Shown one piece after another: positions 51,980-60,479 of a DNA stretch of 64,000 nt. Position 1 is the stretch's first letter. Each line of letters begins with the position of its first letter. Where the stretch lies: assembly GCA_965200505.1 (NCBI GenBank), contig OZ241343.1, positions 682,001-746,000 on the forward strand, written 5' to 3'. A program made the position numbers and the translations under genes. This DNA is from VXNE01 sp965200505 (lineage in GTDB: Bacteria > Pseudomonadota > Gammaproteobacteria > Pseudomonadales > Azotimanducaceae). The notes below the pieces were generated by a model. That model was not told where the DNA came from and did no database searches. It saw nothing but the letters and a program-made list of their open reading frames with translations.

Positions 51980-52019
51980 TTGACGGCACCAGTGCCCGCG
52001 TGTGTAATTCTATACACAC
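51980..52019 (+). promoter_or_regulatory. promoter and operator of the toxin-antitoxin pair
   Basis: A -35 TTGACG (51980-51985) and -10 TGTAAT (52003-52008) are spaced 17 bp. A perfect inverted repeat, GTGTGTA-6-TACACAC (52000-52019), covers the -10 and the likely start point. A GGAGG ribosome-binding site follows at 52025-52029. The placement fits autorepression by the antitoxin. Confidence 0.7.
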
Positions 52020-52034
52020 TCAACGGAGGCAACG

Positions 52035-52271
52035 ATGAGCCATCGAGTTAACGTCATCGTTCAAGACGACGTTTGGGCGCTGCTAAAGCGCATTCCGGCA
52101 GGCGAACGCAGCCGCACCATCAATGCCGCGCTACGCGATTGGGCGCAGGGGCGGCGCCGGCTCGATGCCGCTGCCGAGATGGACCGCCTCCGGACGAACT
52201 CGGCTGCCAAGACCATTACGACTGCGGAGATCGTGCGCTGGATCAGAGAAGACCGTGACGGCGGACATTGA
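52035..52271 (+). CDS. ribbon-helix-helix antitoxin, VapB-type
   Basis: This is a 78-residue protein whose N-terminal 40 residues (RVNVIVQDDVWALLKRIPAGERSRTINAAL pattern) fit a ribbon-helix-helix DNA-binding dimer. The C-terminal half, ending TTAEIVRWIREDRDGGH, would bind and block the toxin. It is encoded 7 bp before a PIN-domain toxin gene and preceded by a promoter overlapped by an inverted repeat, as expected for an autorepressed antitoxin. Confidence 0.8.
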   Translation: MSHRVNVIVQDDVWALLKRIPAGERSRTINAALRDWAQGRRRLDAAAEMDRLRTNSAAKTITTAEIVRWIREDRDGGH

Positions 52272-52278
52272 GGTGGCC

Positions 52279-52746
52279 ATGCCGGTCGTCGTGCCCGACG
52301 CCTCGGTGATTCTGAAGTGGGTCTTGCCACCAGCGGACGAAGGGGACGTCGACCGGGCGTTGGCGATGCGCGACTCCATAATGTCTGGCCGTGTGCGAGC
52401 TTTGGTGCCAGACCTTTGGGTTTACGAAGTCGGCAACATACTGGCGCGGCGGTTTTCGGACCGGGCGTTCCGCTTGCTTGACGCGCTTGCTCGCTTCGAT
52501 CTGGCCATCGCGCCACGCTCCCGGCGGTGGCTGAACCATGCTCTCGATCTGACGCAGCGCTACGGCGTGACGTTCTACGACGCCACATACCATGCCCACG
52601 CCATCGTTGAGCGTGGCGTGTTCGTCACAGCAGACGCCCGCTACCTCCAACGCGCAGGGGAGGCACGCTCCATCATGCATCTCTCGGCATGGAATGCAGG
52701 CAACGGGGGCACCGCGAGCCGTTCCGGCCGCGGCGCCAAAAGGTGA
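52279..52746 (+). CDS. vapC: PIN-domain ribonuclease toxin, VapC-type
   Basis: This is a 155-residue PIN-domain protein with the four acidic active-site positions in order: D7 in VPDASVILKW, E in PDLWVYEVGN near 49, D in FYDATYHAHA near 101, and D in VTADARY near 120. PIN toxins cut RNA, often tRNA or rRNA, when the antitoxin is lost. The ATG at 52279 has GAGGTGG just upstream, formed partly by the antitoxin's own stop region, so translation is coupled; a GTG at 52255 is open but less good. The C-terminal tail is Gly/Ser/Arg-rich. Confidence 0.85.
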   Translation: MPVVVPDASVILKWVLPPADEGDVDRALAMRDSIMSGRVRALVPDLWVYEVGNILARRFSDRAFRLLDALARFDLAIAPRSRRWLNHALDLTQRYGVTFYDATYHAHAIVERGVFVTADARYLQRAGEARSIMHLSAWNAGNGGTASRSGRGAKR

Positions 52747-52801
52747 CAGCGGCTCGCCGGCGGCTTACCCTTCGTTCAAAGCACGGGTGGAGGGTAGGCC
52801 C

Positions 52802-54010
52802 ATGACGAAACTGGCTCGGCGGGAAATGTTGCGGTTCGGCGCGGTCGCCGGCTTGGCGCCGCTGGCTTCGGCGCAGGAAGGATCACCCGTGGTGACCGGC
52901 GAGGTGCGCCGCTACAACCGGCTGGGGCGCACCGGGCTTGAAATCTCGGACATCTCGTTCGGCTCGGCGCGCCTCCGGCGTGGCGGCGAGCGGCTTGTGC
53001 ATCACGCGCTGGACAAGGGCATCAACTACTTCGACACCGCCGAGGACTACACCGGCGGCGCGTCGGAGAACGCCATGGGCCGCGCGCTCGCCGGCAAGCG
53101 CGACAAGGTGGTCATCGCTTCCAAGACCATGGCCCGGGCGAACCGCGACCGAGCGTCCCTCATGCGCTCGCTGGACACCTCCTTGACGCGCCTCAAGACA
53201 GACTACATCGATGTTTACTTCAGCCACGCCGTGAACGACTTGGAGCGGCTCAAGAACCCGGAGTGGCACGAGTTCGCGGCGCGCGCGAAGCAGCAGGGCA
53301 AGGTGCGTTTCATCGGCATGTCCGGCCACGGCGGGCACCTCATCGAATGTTTGGACCACGCCTTGGACGAAGACATGGTGGACGCCGTGCTGATCGCGTA
53401 CCACTTCGGCCAAGACCCTGCCTTCTACGCCAACATCACCCGCTCGCTGGACTGGGTGGCTATGCAGCCGGACTTGCCGCGCGCCCTTGCCAAGGCGAAG
53501 GCCAAGGATGTGGGCGTCATCGCCATGAAGACGCTCATGGGCGCCCGCTTGAACGACATGCGCCCCTTTGAGCGCGATGGCGCCACGTTCGCCCAAGCCG
53601 CCTTCCGCTGGGTGCTGCACGACCCGAAAGTGGACGGCCTCATCATCACCATGACTTCGCCGGAGCAAATCGACGAGTTCTTGGGCGCGTCGGGGTCCAG
53701 TGGCCCCACCCACGCGGAAGTCGCGCTGCTCGAACGCTACGCCGGCCAAAACAGCGCCACCTATTGCCGCCACGGCTGCTCGCAATGCGACGACGCCTGT
53801 CCCTACGGCGTGCCGATCCCAGACGTTCTGCGCACCCGCATGTACGCCACCGATTACGGGGATACGCGCTTCGCCCGCGAAGAGTACGCAAAGCTGGAGG
53901 CCAACGCGGCGGCGTGCCTCGGCTGCGATGGCCAGCCCTGCGCCACGGCCTGCCCATTCGACATTCCCATCGCCGAGTTCTGCGCCCCGACGCATCGCAT
54001 GCTGGCTTGA
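52802..54010 (+). CDS. exported aldo/keto reductase with C-terminal 2[4Fe-4S] ferredoxin-like domain
   Basis: This is a 402-residue protein. The N-terminus MTKLARREMLRFGAVAGL is a twin-arginine-type signal with a short hydrophobic run ending ASA, so it is probably folded and cofactor-loaded before export. The aldo/keto reductase barrel starts at about residue 37, with D-Y in FDTAEDYTGG and H in YFSHAVN as catalytic candidates. Residues about 320-390 hold eight cysteines in two clusters: C-x3-C-x2-C-x3-CP and C-x2-C-x4-C-x3-CP. The barrel plus iron-sulfur layout is known in many bacteria; the substrate is not. GGAGGG precedes the ATG. Confidence 0.88.
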   Translation: MTKLARREMLRFGAVAGLAPLASAQEGSPVVTGEVRRYNRLGRTGLEISDISFGSARLRRGGERLVHHALDKGINYFDTAEDYTGGASENAMGRALAGKRDKVVIASKTMARANRDRASLMRSLDTSLTRLKTDYIDVYFSHAVNDLERLKNPEWHEFAARAKQQGKVRFIGMSGHGGHLIECLDHALDEDMVDAVLIAYHFGQDPAFYANITRSLDWVAMQPDLPRALAKAKAKDVGVIAMKTLMGARLNDMRPFERDGATFAQAAFRWVLHDPKVDGLIITMTSPEQIDEFLGASGSSGPTHAEVALLERYAGQNSATYCRHGCSQCDDACPYGVPIPDVLRTRMYATDYGDTRFAREEYAKLEANAAACLGCDGQPCATACPFDIPIAEFCAPTHRMLA

Positions 54011-54091
54011 TGGCAGGCGCCGGGGCCGTCCGTCGCGGCACTGGCTGGCGGCTCAGCCAATGGGCCGGCCGAGCCGGCTCCAAGGCGGCCG

Positions 54092-54895
54092 TCAGTTGGC
54101 GAAGCCCCAAGCCACTGCGTTGCGCATGAGGGTCTGAAACGCGTCGATTTCCCAGCTGCCGCGAAACGTCTGCGGCGTCAGGCCGCCGGCCACCACGGTC
54201 TCGTCGACGAACGGTTGGCTGTTAGATGCGGGATGGTGGCAGTGGCCGAGGGCCACATAGGCCACTTGGCCTTGGCCCACGTCCTTCACATGGCCAAGCA
54301 CACGGGTCTTGCCATCCGACCCCAAGGATGTGTCCTCATCGTATTGGAAGCCGAAGCCGGGCGGTGAGGGATCGTCCGGCAGCTCTGTGGTGAGCAATGT
54401 TTCGCTGGCGCCGATCGGTTCCACCAGATAGAGCTCATCCACCGTCTCGAAGGCTGGCGGCAAGCCGGCGGTGAGTGGATGCCCGCCCCGCACTTGCACA
54501 TCGAAGCGGCGCACCGGCGGATGATTCAGGAAGAAGCAACCGAGCGTTTCGTGATGCGCCTCCCGCACCATGCGCCGTTGCCGTTGGCCCGCCACCCGCA
54601 CGGCGCGGCCGCCGCTGGTGCCATGCAGCGCGAACCAGCGGCCACCCTCGTGCAGCCAACGCTTGAGCGCCTCGATTTGCGCCCCGGCCGGGAACGGCCC
54701 GGCGACGTAAGTGAGCAAAAGCGCGGCCCCATCGAGCCAACGCGCCAAGTCTTGGAAGTCGTTCGCCGTGGTCGCCGTGGCATCGGCGCGTTCGCCGAGG
54801 TAGCCCAACAGCGAACGGCGCGCGAAGTCCATGTCGTGACCCGCCGGCGCACCGGCCGGAAAGCCGCCGACGATGAGGTGGGCGCGTGGCGTCAT
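54092..54895 (-). CDS. ThuA-like domain protein
   Basis: This is a 267-residue protein with the class I glutamine amidotransferase-like fold of the ThuA family: LIVGGFPAGAPAGHDMDF at the N-terminus, LLLTYVAGPFPAGAQIEALKRWL near 65-87, WFALHGTSGG near 90-100, and the YVALGHCHHPASN block near 225. ThuA relates to trehalose/sugar utilisation, but most relatives, like this one, have no proven activity and lack the catalytic Cys of true amidotransferases. The ATG at 54895 has GGAG upstream. Confidence 0.75.
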   Translation of the reverse strand: MTPRAHLIVGGFPAGAPAGHDMDFARRSLLGYLGERADATATTANDFQDLARWLDGAALLLTYVAGPFPAGAQIEALKRWLHEGGRWFALHGTSGGRAVRVAGQRQRRMVREAHHETLGCFFLNHPPVRRFDVQVRGGHPLTAGLPPAFETVDELYLVEPIGASETLLTTELPDDPSPPGFGFQYDEDTSLGSDGKTRVLGHVKDVGQGQVAYVALGHCHHPASNSQPFVDETVVAGGLTPQTFRGSWEIDAFQTLMRNAVAWGFAN

Positions 54896-55005
54896 GGCAA
54901 TGTCTCCCTGCGTGGATGTTCCGGCCAAAGCCGCCGGATGGCGCCTCATGCTGCCAGAAGCCGGCGGTGGCGCCTATTGCCCTCCGCCGGCACCCGGCCG
55001 CCACG

Positions 55006-56226
55006 TCACAGCAGCCGGCCGCTGTCCGTCGCGAGCATGAGCAATTGCACTTGCTCGCCCGCCTGCAGTCCGCCGCGGTGCTCCGGCACCTCGATCAGGC
55101 AGTTGGCGCCAGAGAACGTCGCCAGTCGGTTGGAGCCTTGGTCGCCGGTGGGTGTCACCACGAGCCGGCCGCCTTCGCTCACCACCCGGCCACGCTGATA
55201 CTCGCGCCGCCCGCGGGTGTGGGCGATGTCGCAACCGAGCGCCGCCGGCACCTTGAGGTGTGTCCGCGGCACGCCGCCGGCGCGGGTCAGGATGGCGGGA
55301 ACGACGAAGAGCAGGAAGGTGACGATGGTCGATACCGGGTTGCCCGGCAAGCCGAAGAACGTGGCGCCGCCCACCGTGCCCACCGCCAACGGCTTGCCGG
55401 GTTTCAGCGCGATGCGCCAGAAGTCCAACGTGCCGACTTCCTCCACCACGGCTTTGACGAAATCCGCGTCACCCACGGAAACGCCGCCGCTGGCGATGAC
55501 CAAGTCCGCGTTCCCGGCGGCGTCTTGGAGCGCCCGGCGAATGGCCTCGCGGTTGTCCGGCAGGCGGCCCAAGTCGAACGGCGTGACTGGCAAGTCGGCC
55601 ATGAGCTTAAGCAGGGCGAAGCGGTTCGAGTCGTAGATTTGCCCGGGACCGAGTGCCGCGCCCGGATCGGCCAATTCGTCCCCGGTGGCGAAGATCGCCA
55701 CCCGCACCCGGCGCATCACTTCCACCTCGGCGACACCGCAGGCGGTCAGCCAAGCCAACGCATAGGCGCCCAGCCAGTCGCCCCGCGCCACGAGGGTCTC
55801 CCCACGCGCCACGTCGTGCCCGCGCTCCCGCACATGCTGGCCCGGACGCGGCTGTTCGGCGATGGCGATGGTGTCGCCGCGGCGTTCCACGTCTTCCTGC
55901 AGCACCACCGCGTCCGCCCCCGCCGGCATCATGGCGCCAGTGAAGATGCGCAACGCCCGCCGCCCCGCCACACGAAGGCTCGAAGGGTGCCCGGCGGCGC
56001 TCTGCCCCGCCACCGTGAGCTCGATGGCGCCCGAGGCGCCGATGTCGGCCGCGCGGACGGCGTAACCATCCATTGCCGAGGAACGGAATGGGGGTAGATC
56101 GATGGGGGCGCGCACGTCCGTGGCGGCGATGCGGCCCAATGCTTGGGCGGTCGGCATCGTCTCGACCTCGGAGACCGGCTTCATCGCGGCGACGATGCGC
56201 CGCCGCGCCTCATCAGGGCTCAACAC
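55006..56226 (-). CDS. moeA: molybdopterin molybdenumtransferase
   Basis: This is a 406-residue MoeA that inserts molybdate into adenylylated molybdopterin. It has LPPFRSSAMDGYAV near residue 44-57, the FTGAMMPAGADAVVLQED block near 94-111, the catalytic region FATGDEL near 177, SGGVSVGDADF near 247-257, and LPGNPVS near 296. The start is a GTG. The cofactor it makes serves xanthine-oxidase, DMSO-reductase or sulfite-oxidase type enzymes, none of which is seen in this window. It is divergent from the symporter gene. Confidence 0.93.
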   Translation of the reverse strand: MLSPDEARRRIVAAMKPVSEVETMPTAQALGRIAATDVRAPIDLPPFRSSAMDGYAVRAADIGASGAIELTVAGQSAAGHPSSLRVAGRRALRIFTGAMMPAGADAVVLQEDVERRGDTIAIAEQPRPGQHVRERGHDVARGETLVARGDWLGAYALAWLTACGVAEVEVMRRVRVAIFATGDELADPGAALGPGQIYDSNRFALLKLMADLPVTPFDLGRLPDNREAIRRALQDAAGNADLVIASGGVSVGDADFVKAVVEEVGTLDFWRIALKPGKPLAVGTVGGATFFGLPGNPVSTIVTFLLFVVPAILTRAGGVPRTHLKVPAALGCDIAHTRGRREYQRGRVVSEGGRLVVTPTGDQGSNRLATFSGANCLIEVPEHRGGLQAGEQVQLLMLATDSGRLL

Positions 56227-56325
56227 GGCTTGGGAACCAACACGGCAGGATTCTTGCCGGCAAGCCTAGCAGCGGCAGTTGTGATGCGGTAGCTTGCATC
56301 GGGGCATCGCACCCACGGGGGAAAC

Positions 56326-57891
56326 ATGGCGAAGGCCGGCAACGCCACGTCGCCGCGGCGACACGCAAGCTCGACGGCGGCCGCTGCGGCGGCGCCGGCC
56401 AAGGCAGCCAGCGGCGGCGCGATCGGCGAATGGCGCGTCGCCAGCTACTCCGCCATGTATCTGCCGCTCTCGGTGGCGCTGCTGCCCGTGGGGGTGTACG
56501 TCCAACCCCACTATGCCGAGTTGGGCATCGGCCTCTCCGTCATCGCCCTCATCATTCTCCTCGCGCGGGTGACGGACCTCGTCACAGACCCCTTGATCGG
56601 CATCATCTCGGACAAATGGCGCACGCGCATGGGGCGGCGCAAGCCATGGATTCTGGCCGGCACACCGCTCTTGATGTTGTCGATCTACATGCTCTTCCGC
56701 CCGCCCGAGCACCCCACCGTCTGGTACTTCGGCTTCTGGGTGGTGGCCATCTACTTCGCGTTCACCTTGGTCAACTTGCCCTATTTCGCTTGGGGCGCCG
56801 AGCTCACGCCGGACTACAACGAACGCACCAAGGTCACTGGGCGGCGGGAGCAGTTCCACTACCTGGGCGTGGTCATCGCGACGGCGTTGCCCCTTGCCGC
56901 CGGCATCCTCATCTACTTGAGCGCCGCCGACAACACCTTGGGTGGCTTGCTGGCGGACCTCGGCGGCGAACTCGGCTCGGTGATGGACACCCACGCCGGC
57001 AACTTGGACGTCATTCTGGACTGGTTATCGACCTTCGTGCTGTTCGCGCTGCCGGTGACGGTGTTCGTGGCCCTCGCCTTCGTGCGCGAACCGGATCAGG
57101 TGGTGATTCCGCGCCGCAAGATGAGCTTTCTGGCGAGCCTACGGGTGGTGCGGCGCAACGGCCCCTATGTGCGGCTGGTGGTCTGCTACACGGTGAGCAC
57201 CATCGGCGGCGCCATGACGGGCGCCTTGTCGTTCTTCTTCTGCAAGCACGTCATCGACGCCGGCGAGTGGTACTCGCTGTACCTGCTCGTGTACTACCTG
57301 GCGTCCACGCTGGGCCTGTTCTTCTGGACTTGGCTGGCAGGAAAAATCGGCAAGCACCGCGCCTTCATCGTGCTGGTCATCTGGTACAGCGTGTGGGCAT
57401 CGTTCATTCCCTTCATTCCGGCCGGTTGGTTCGGCGCGTTCCTGTTCATCATGACGATGAAGGGGTGTACGGAGGGCGCCATGCTCGCCATTCCGGCCGC
57501 GATGGCGGCCGATGTGGTGGACATCGACTCCGCCCGCACCGGCGAACAACGCGCCGGCATGTACTTTTCGATTTGGGGGATGTTGCAGAAGGGCGGCGTG
57601 GCCATCGGCGGGGCGCTGGCGCTGCTGGTGGTCGGGCTGTTCGGGTTTGACCCGACGGCGGACCCGTCGCTGGCGCGCACGCCTGACGGCAACTCGAGCG
57701 TCTCGCTCATCGTGCTCGCGCTGGCGTACTCGATCATCCCCGCCGGCCTCAAGTTCGTCGCGTTGCCGTTCATCTGGCGCTACCCGCTCACCGAGGCGCG
57801 GCAGGTGCGAATCCGCGCCCGGCTGGAACGCCGCGGGGTGCGCGTCTCCGCCACCGACGAGGCCGCGACCGGTGCCCGGAGCACGGCATGA
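56326..57891 (+). CDS. GPH-type sugar/cation symporter (MFS)
   Basis: This is a 521-residue membrane carrier with about twelve hydrophobic segments. The block DPLIGIISDKWRTRMGRRKPWI at about 86-107 is the signature loop of the glycoside-pentoside-hexuronide (MelB-like) family. The N-terminal 33 residues are Ala/Ser-rich and probably unstructured. The substrate is likely a glycoside or oligosaccharide. The next gene, overlapping by 4 bp (ATGA), encodes an exported GH16-like fusion protein, so the pair may handle one glycan. Confidence 0.85.
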   Translation: MAKAGNATSPRRHASSTAAAAAAPAKAASGGAIGEWRVASYSAMYLPLSVALLPVGVYVQPHYAELGIGLSVIALIILLARVTDLVTDPLIGIISDKWRTRMGRRKPWILAGTPLLMLSIYMLFRPPEHPTVWYFGFWVVAIYFAFTLVNLPYFAWGAELTPDYNERTKVTGRREQFHYLGVVIATALPLAAGILIYLSAADNTLGGLLADLGGELGSVMDTHAGNLDVILDWLSTFVLFALPVTVFVALAFVREPDQVVIPRRKMSFLASLRVVRRNGPYVRLVVCYTVSTIGGAMTGALSFFFCKHVIDAGEWYSLYLLVYYLASTLGLFFWTWLAGKIGKHRAFIVLVIWYSVWASFIPFIPAGWFGAFLFIMTMKGCTEGAMLAIPAAMAADVVDIDSARTGEQRAGMYFSIWGMLQKGGVAIGGALALLVVGLFGFDPTADPSLARTPDGNSSVSLIVLALAYSIIPAGLKFVALPFIWRYPLTEARQVRIRARLERRGVRVSATDEAATGARSTA

Positions 57892-60437
57892 AGCCAGCCC
57901 AAACATCACGGGGTGCCGCACACGCCCTCGGCTTGGCTTGCACTACCGCCCTAGCCGCCTCGTTGTCGGGCTGCGACGAGGGACGTGCGCCGCCTGCCCC
58001 ACCGGCCGCGCCCGAATACCGCGTCATCTTTGAGGACGATTTCGACGGCGACGCCCTTGACGCCGCGAAGTGGAACGTAGCGGCCGATGATGGCTGCCCG
58101 CATCTGTGCGGTGGTGGGGCGACCAAGCGGTACGCCGGGCAAAGCGTCTCGGTACACAACGGGGCGCTCATCATCGAGCCCGCGCCGGCCGATGCTGCGC
58201 TGCCCGTTGCCGGTGCCGTCCACACCGCCGGCAAGTTCAACTTCCAGTACGGCCGCGTGGAGGTCGCCGCCAAGCTCCCCGTCGCACATGGCCTGGCGCC
58301 GTCGATCCGCCTGTTGCCCGCCGATGCGTCCAAGTACGGCCCGCTGCCGTCGGCCGGAGAGATCGGCATCGTCGAGGGGTTTGACGCCGGCGCCGTGCGC
58401 AGCATCACGCGCTATGGCCTGCCGACACCGCCATTCCACGGCGCCGCGGCAACGTATGACTTGGGCCAGGCACCGGACGCCGGCTTCGTCGAGTACGCCG
58501 TCGAGTGGGATTGGGACACGCTGCGCTTCTTCCAGGACGGCGTCCATGTCCACACGCAGTCTTCGGCCGAGTGGTACGCCTACTACCCGGCCGATGCGAA
58601 TCAACGCCACGACCCGTTGGCGCCCTATCGCTTGGCCGGCGGCTCGCCACCCTTCGACCAACCATTCCATCTCGCCATCGAGTTGGCGACCGACGGGCAA
58701 GAGACTGGCGTCCGGCCGCGTTTGGAAATCGAGTCCGTACGGGTGTTCGAGTGTGCCGGCGCCGCGCAAGGGGGCGTTGGCTGCGGGCGTATGGACAGCA
58801 CCGTTGAACCGCTGCGTGATGGCGCCGGCGGCCCGCTTGCAGAACGCGAAACCGCGAAGCCGCACCGGCAACGGTTGGACTTGTACGCCGGCGGCCCGGC
58901 CACACTGTCGGCGCCAGTCGCCGATGCAGCCGTGGCGGCTGCGTTGATCGACGGCACTTGGGCCACCGGTGCGATGGTCGAAAGCGAGCTAAACGCCCAA
59001 GACGCCCAAGACCCGGCCCGCGCGGTTTGGCGCGTTGCCGTGTCTGGCGGCGCCGGCGAAGCCTTCTTGGCGGCACAAAACCTATCCCAAGAGCCGGCCA
59101 AGCAAACAGGCTTCGACTTCTCCGGCAACCGCCGGCCCGGGCCCGGCGGCGAACCGGTTGGTGAAGTCGCCTTTGACCTCAAGGTTCAAGAACTGGCCGC
59201 GAACACCCGAATTGCCGTTGGCATGGATGCCGGCTACCCGCACGGCCCGCGCTTCGAGTTGCCGCGACAACGCTTAAGCCGCAACGAGTGGCGCACCCAC
59301 TCCGTGAAGTTCGCCGACCTCGTCGGCGACGGCACCCATTACGGCATGCAACTCCGCCACATCACCCGCCCGTTCGTGTTGCGCGCCGAAGGCGATGCCG
59401 TCAATGTCCTCATCGACAACATTCGCGTCGTCAATGCCTGCAAGGTGGTGGGCGGCTGCGGCGCGGTGCCGGCCGAGGTGGCGGCGCGGCGGCGCGCCTG
59501 CGTCACCGATGGACGCCCGCTCAATGTGGGGTTCTACGCTTTCTTCGAGCCCGTCAGCGTGAGCGCGAACCCGGACCCCACCGCGCCCGGATTCAACGCG
59601 CATCGCGGCTACGAGGCGGATTTGCTCACCGCCCTCGCCGCGATGCGGGATGGCGGCTTGGCCTTCACGCGGCGCGCCATACCGACTTGGCCCGGCATCT
59701 GGCTGCGCTCCGCCACCCCAGACCACGACATCGTGGGCGGCGGCATCACCATCCTCGACAGCCGCACGCGCAATGCCGCGGGGGAAACGGTGGTCGCCTT
59801 CACAGAGGGGCACATCGCGTTCCGCCAATCGCTCTTGGTGCGCACCGAGGACGCGGGCCGGTTCCCGAACCATGCGGCGCTCACCGACACCGACCGCGTC
59901 GGCGTCCTCGCCGGCACCACCGGCGAGTTCCGCTTGCTGCAGCTCACGGGGCTGGTCGATGACGCGGGCGCCTTGGCCGCCGGCACCCGCGTGACGACAA
60001 CCCGTGGCGTGGTGGTCGCCGATGGCAGCGCCGCGTACCGCATCCACCCGGCCGGCGCCAGCGCCAACTTGGATGGCCGGCAGAGGCTGCAGCCGCCGGC
60101 GGCGACGATGCCGCAAGTCATCTACCTTGGCGACGAGCTGGGTGAGGCGGAACTGCTGGCCGCGCTTGGCGATGGCCGCATCGACGCGGTGGCGCGCGGC
60201 GAAATCGGCAACAGCGACGCCGCCGCGGTGTCTGATGGGCGTTTCCAAGTGACGGCGCTCGACCCACAAGCCGAATATGGCGGCTTCACCGTGGCGGTGG
60301 AGAACATGGATTTGCTGGCCTGCCTGAACGACCGGATTCGCTGGCTGACGGACGGCGGCCAGCTCGGTTATCCCCATTGGCGCGAGGACAATGCCGTGTT
60401 CCAGCGCCGGGCCGAGCTGTGGAACGATGCCGAGTGA
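57888..60437 (+). CDS. lipoprotein: GH16-like domain, CBM-like domain and family 3 solute-binding domain
   Basis: This is an 849-residue protein. The N-terminus has a lipobox LSGC with the lipid-bearing cysteine at residue 29. Residues about 44-275 match a GH16 beta-jelly-roll (EDDFDGDALDAAKWN at about 49-63). The active-site strand reads E158-I-G-I-V-E163 instead of the usual E-x-D-x-x-E, so the middle Asp is Gly. Residues about 300-515 form a carbohydrate-binding-like beta domain. Residues about 540-840 match an amino-acid/solute-binding protein of family 3 (NVGFYAFFEP...GYEADLLTALAAM, then QVIYLGDELGEAELL). This three-part order is unusual. It may bind or cut a beta-glucan-type glycan and sense a product. 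The symporter gene overlaps upstream. Confidence 0.8.
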   Translation: MKPAQTSRGAAHALGLACTTALAASLSGCDEGRAPPAPPAAPEYRVIFEDDFDGDALDAAKWNVAADDGCPHLCGGGATKRYAGQSVSVHNGALIIEPAPADAALPVAGAVHTAGKFNFQYGRVEVAAKLPVAHGLAPSIRLLPADASKYGPLPSAGEIGIVEGFDAGAVRSITRYGLPTPPFHGAAATYDLGQAPDAGFVEYAVEWDWDTLRFFQDGVHVHTQSSAEWYAYYPADANQRHDPLAPYRLAGGSPPFDQPFHLAIELATDGQETGVRPRLEIESVRVFECAGAAQGGVGCGRMDSTVEPLRDGAGGPLAERETAKPHRQRLDLYAGGPATLSAPVADAAVAAALIDGTWATGAMVESELNAQDAQDPARAVWRVAVSGGAGEAFLAAQNLSQEPAKQTGFDFSGNRRPGPGGEPVGEVAFDLKVQELAANTRIAVGMDAGYPHGPRFELPRQRLSRNEWRTHSVKFADLVGDGTHYGMQLRHITRPFVLRAEGDAVNVLIDNIRVVNACKVVGGCGAVPAEVAARRRACVTDGRPLNVGFYAFFEPVSVSANPDPTAPGFNAHRGYEADLLTALAAMRDGGLAFTRRAIPTWPGIWLRSATPDHDIVGGGITILDSRTRNAAGETVVAFTEGHIAFRQSLLVRTEDAGRFPNHAALTDTDRVGVLAGTTGEFRLLQLTGLVDDAGALAAGTRVTTTRGVVVADGSAAYRIHPAGASANLDGRQRLQPPAATMPQVIYLGDELGEAELLAALGDGRIDAVARGEIGNSDAAAVSDGRFQVTALDPQAEYGGFTVAVENMDLLACLNDRIRWLTDGGQLGYPHWREDNAVFQRRAELWNDAE

Positions 60438-60479
60438 GCGCGTGGCGGCGCGGCGGTGAACCCCACCGGCCTGCCCGCC

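Larger units (their letters stand above)
51464..52034. other. intergenic stretch with relic repeat and toxin-antitoxin promoter
   Basis: This 571-bp stretch holds the DUF4143 relic and its promoter copy (51551-51804) and the promoter/operator of the toxin-antitoxin pair (51980-52019). Between 51805 and 51979 no gene, repeat or regulatory site could be supported; short open frames there look like chance. Confidence 0.6.

Noticed and set aside
51789..51983. Small 64-codon gene downstream of the right repeat
   Set aside because: It begins inside the operator palindrome, has no ribosome-binding site and no sensible composition.
56073..57650. 525-codon plus-strand open frame overlapping the symporter gene
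   Set aside because: It is a shifted frame of the symporter gene; Arg/His-rich composition and no membrane pattern.
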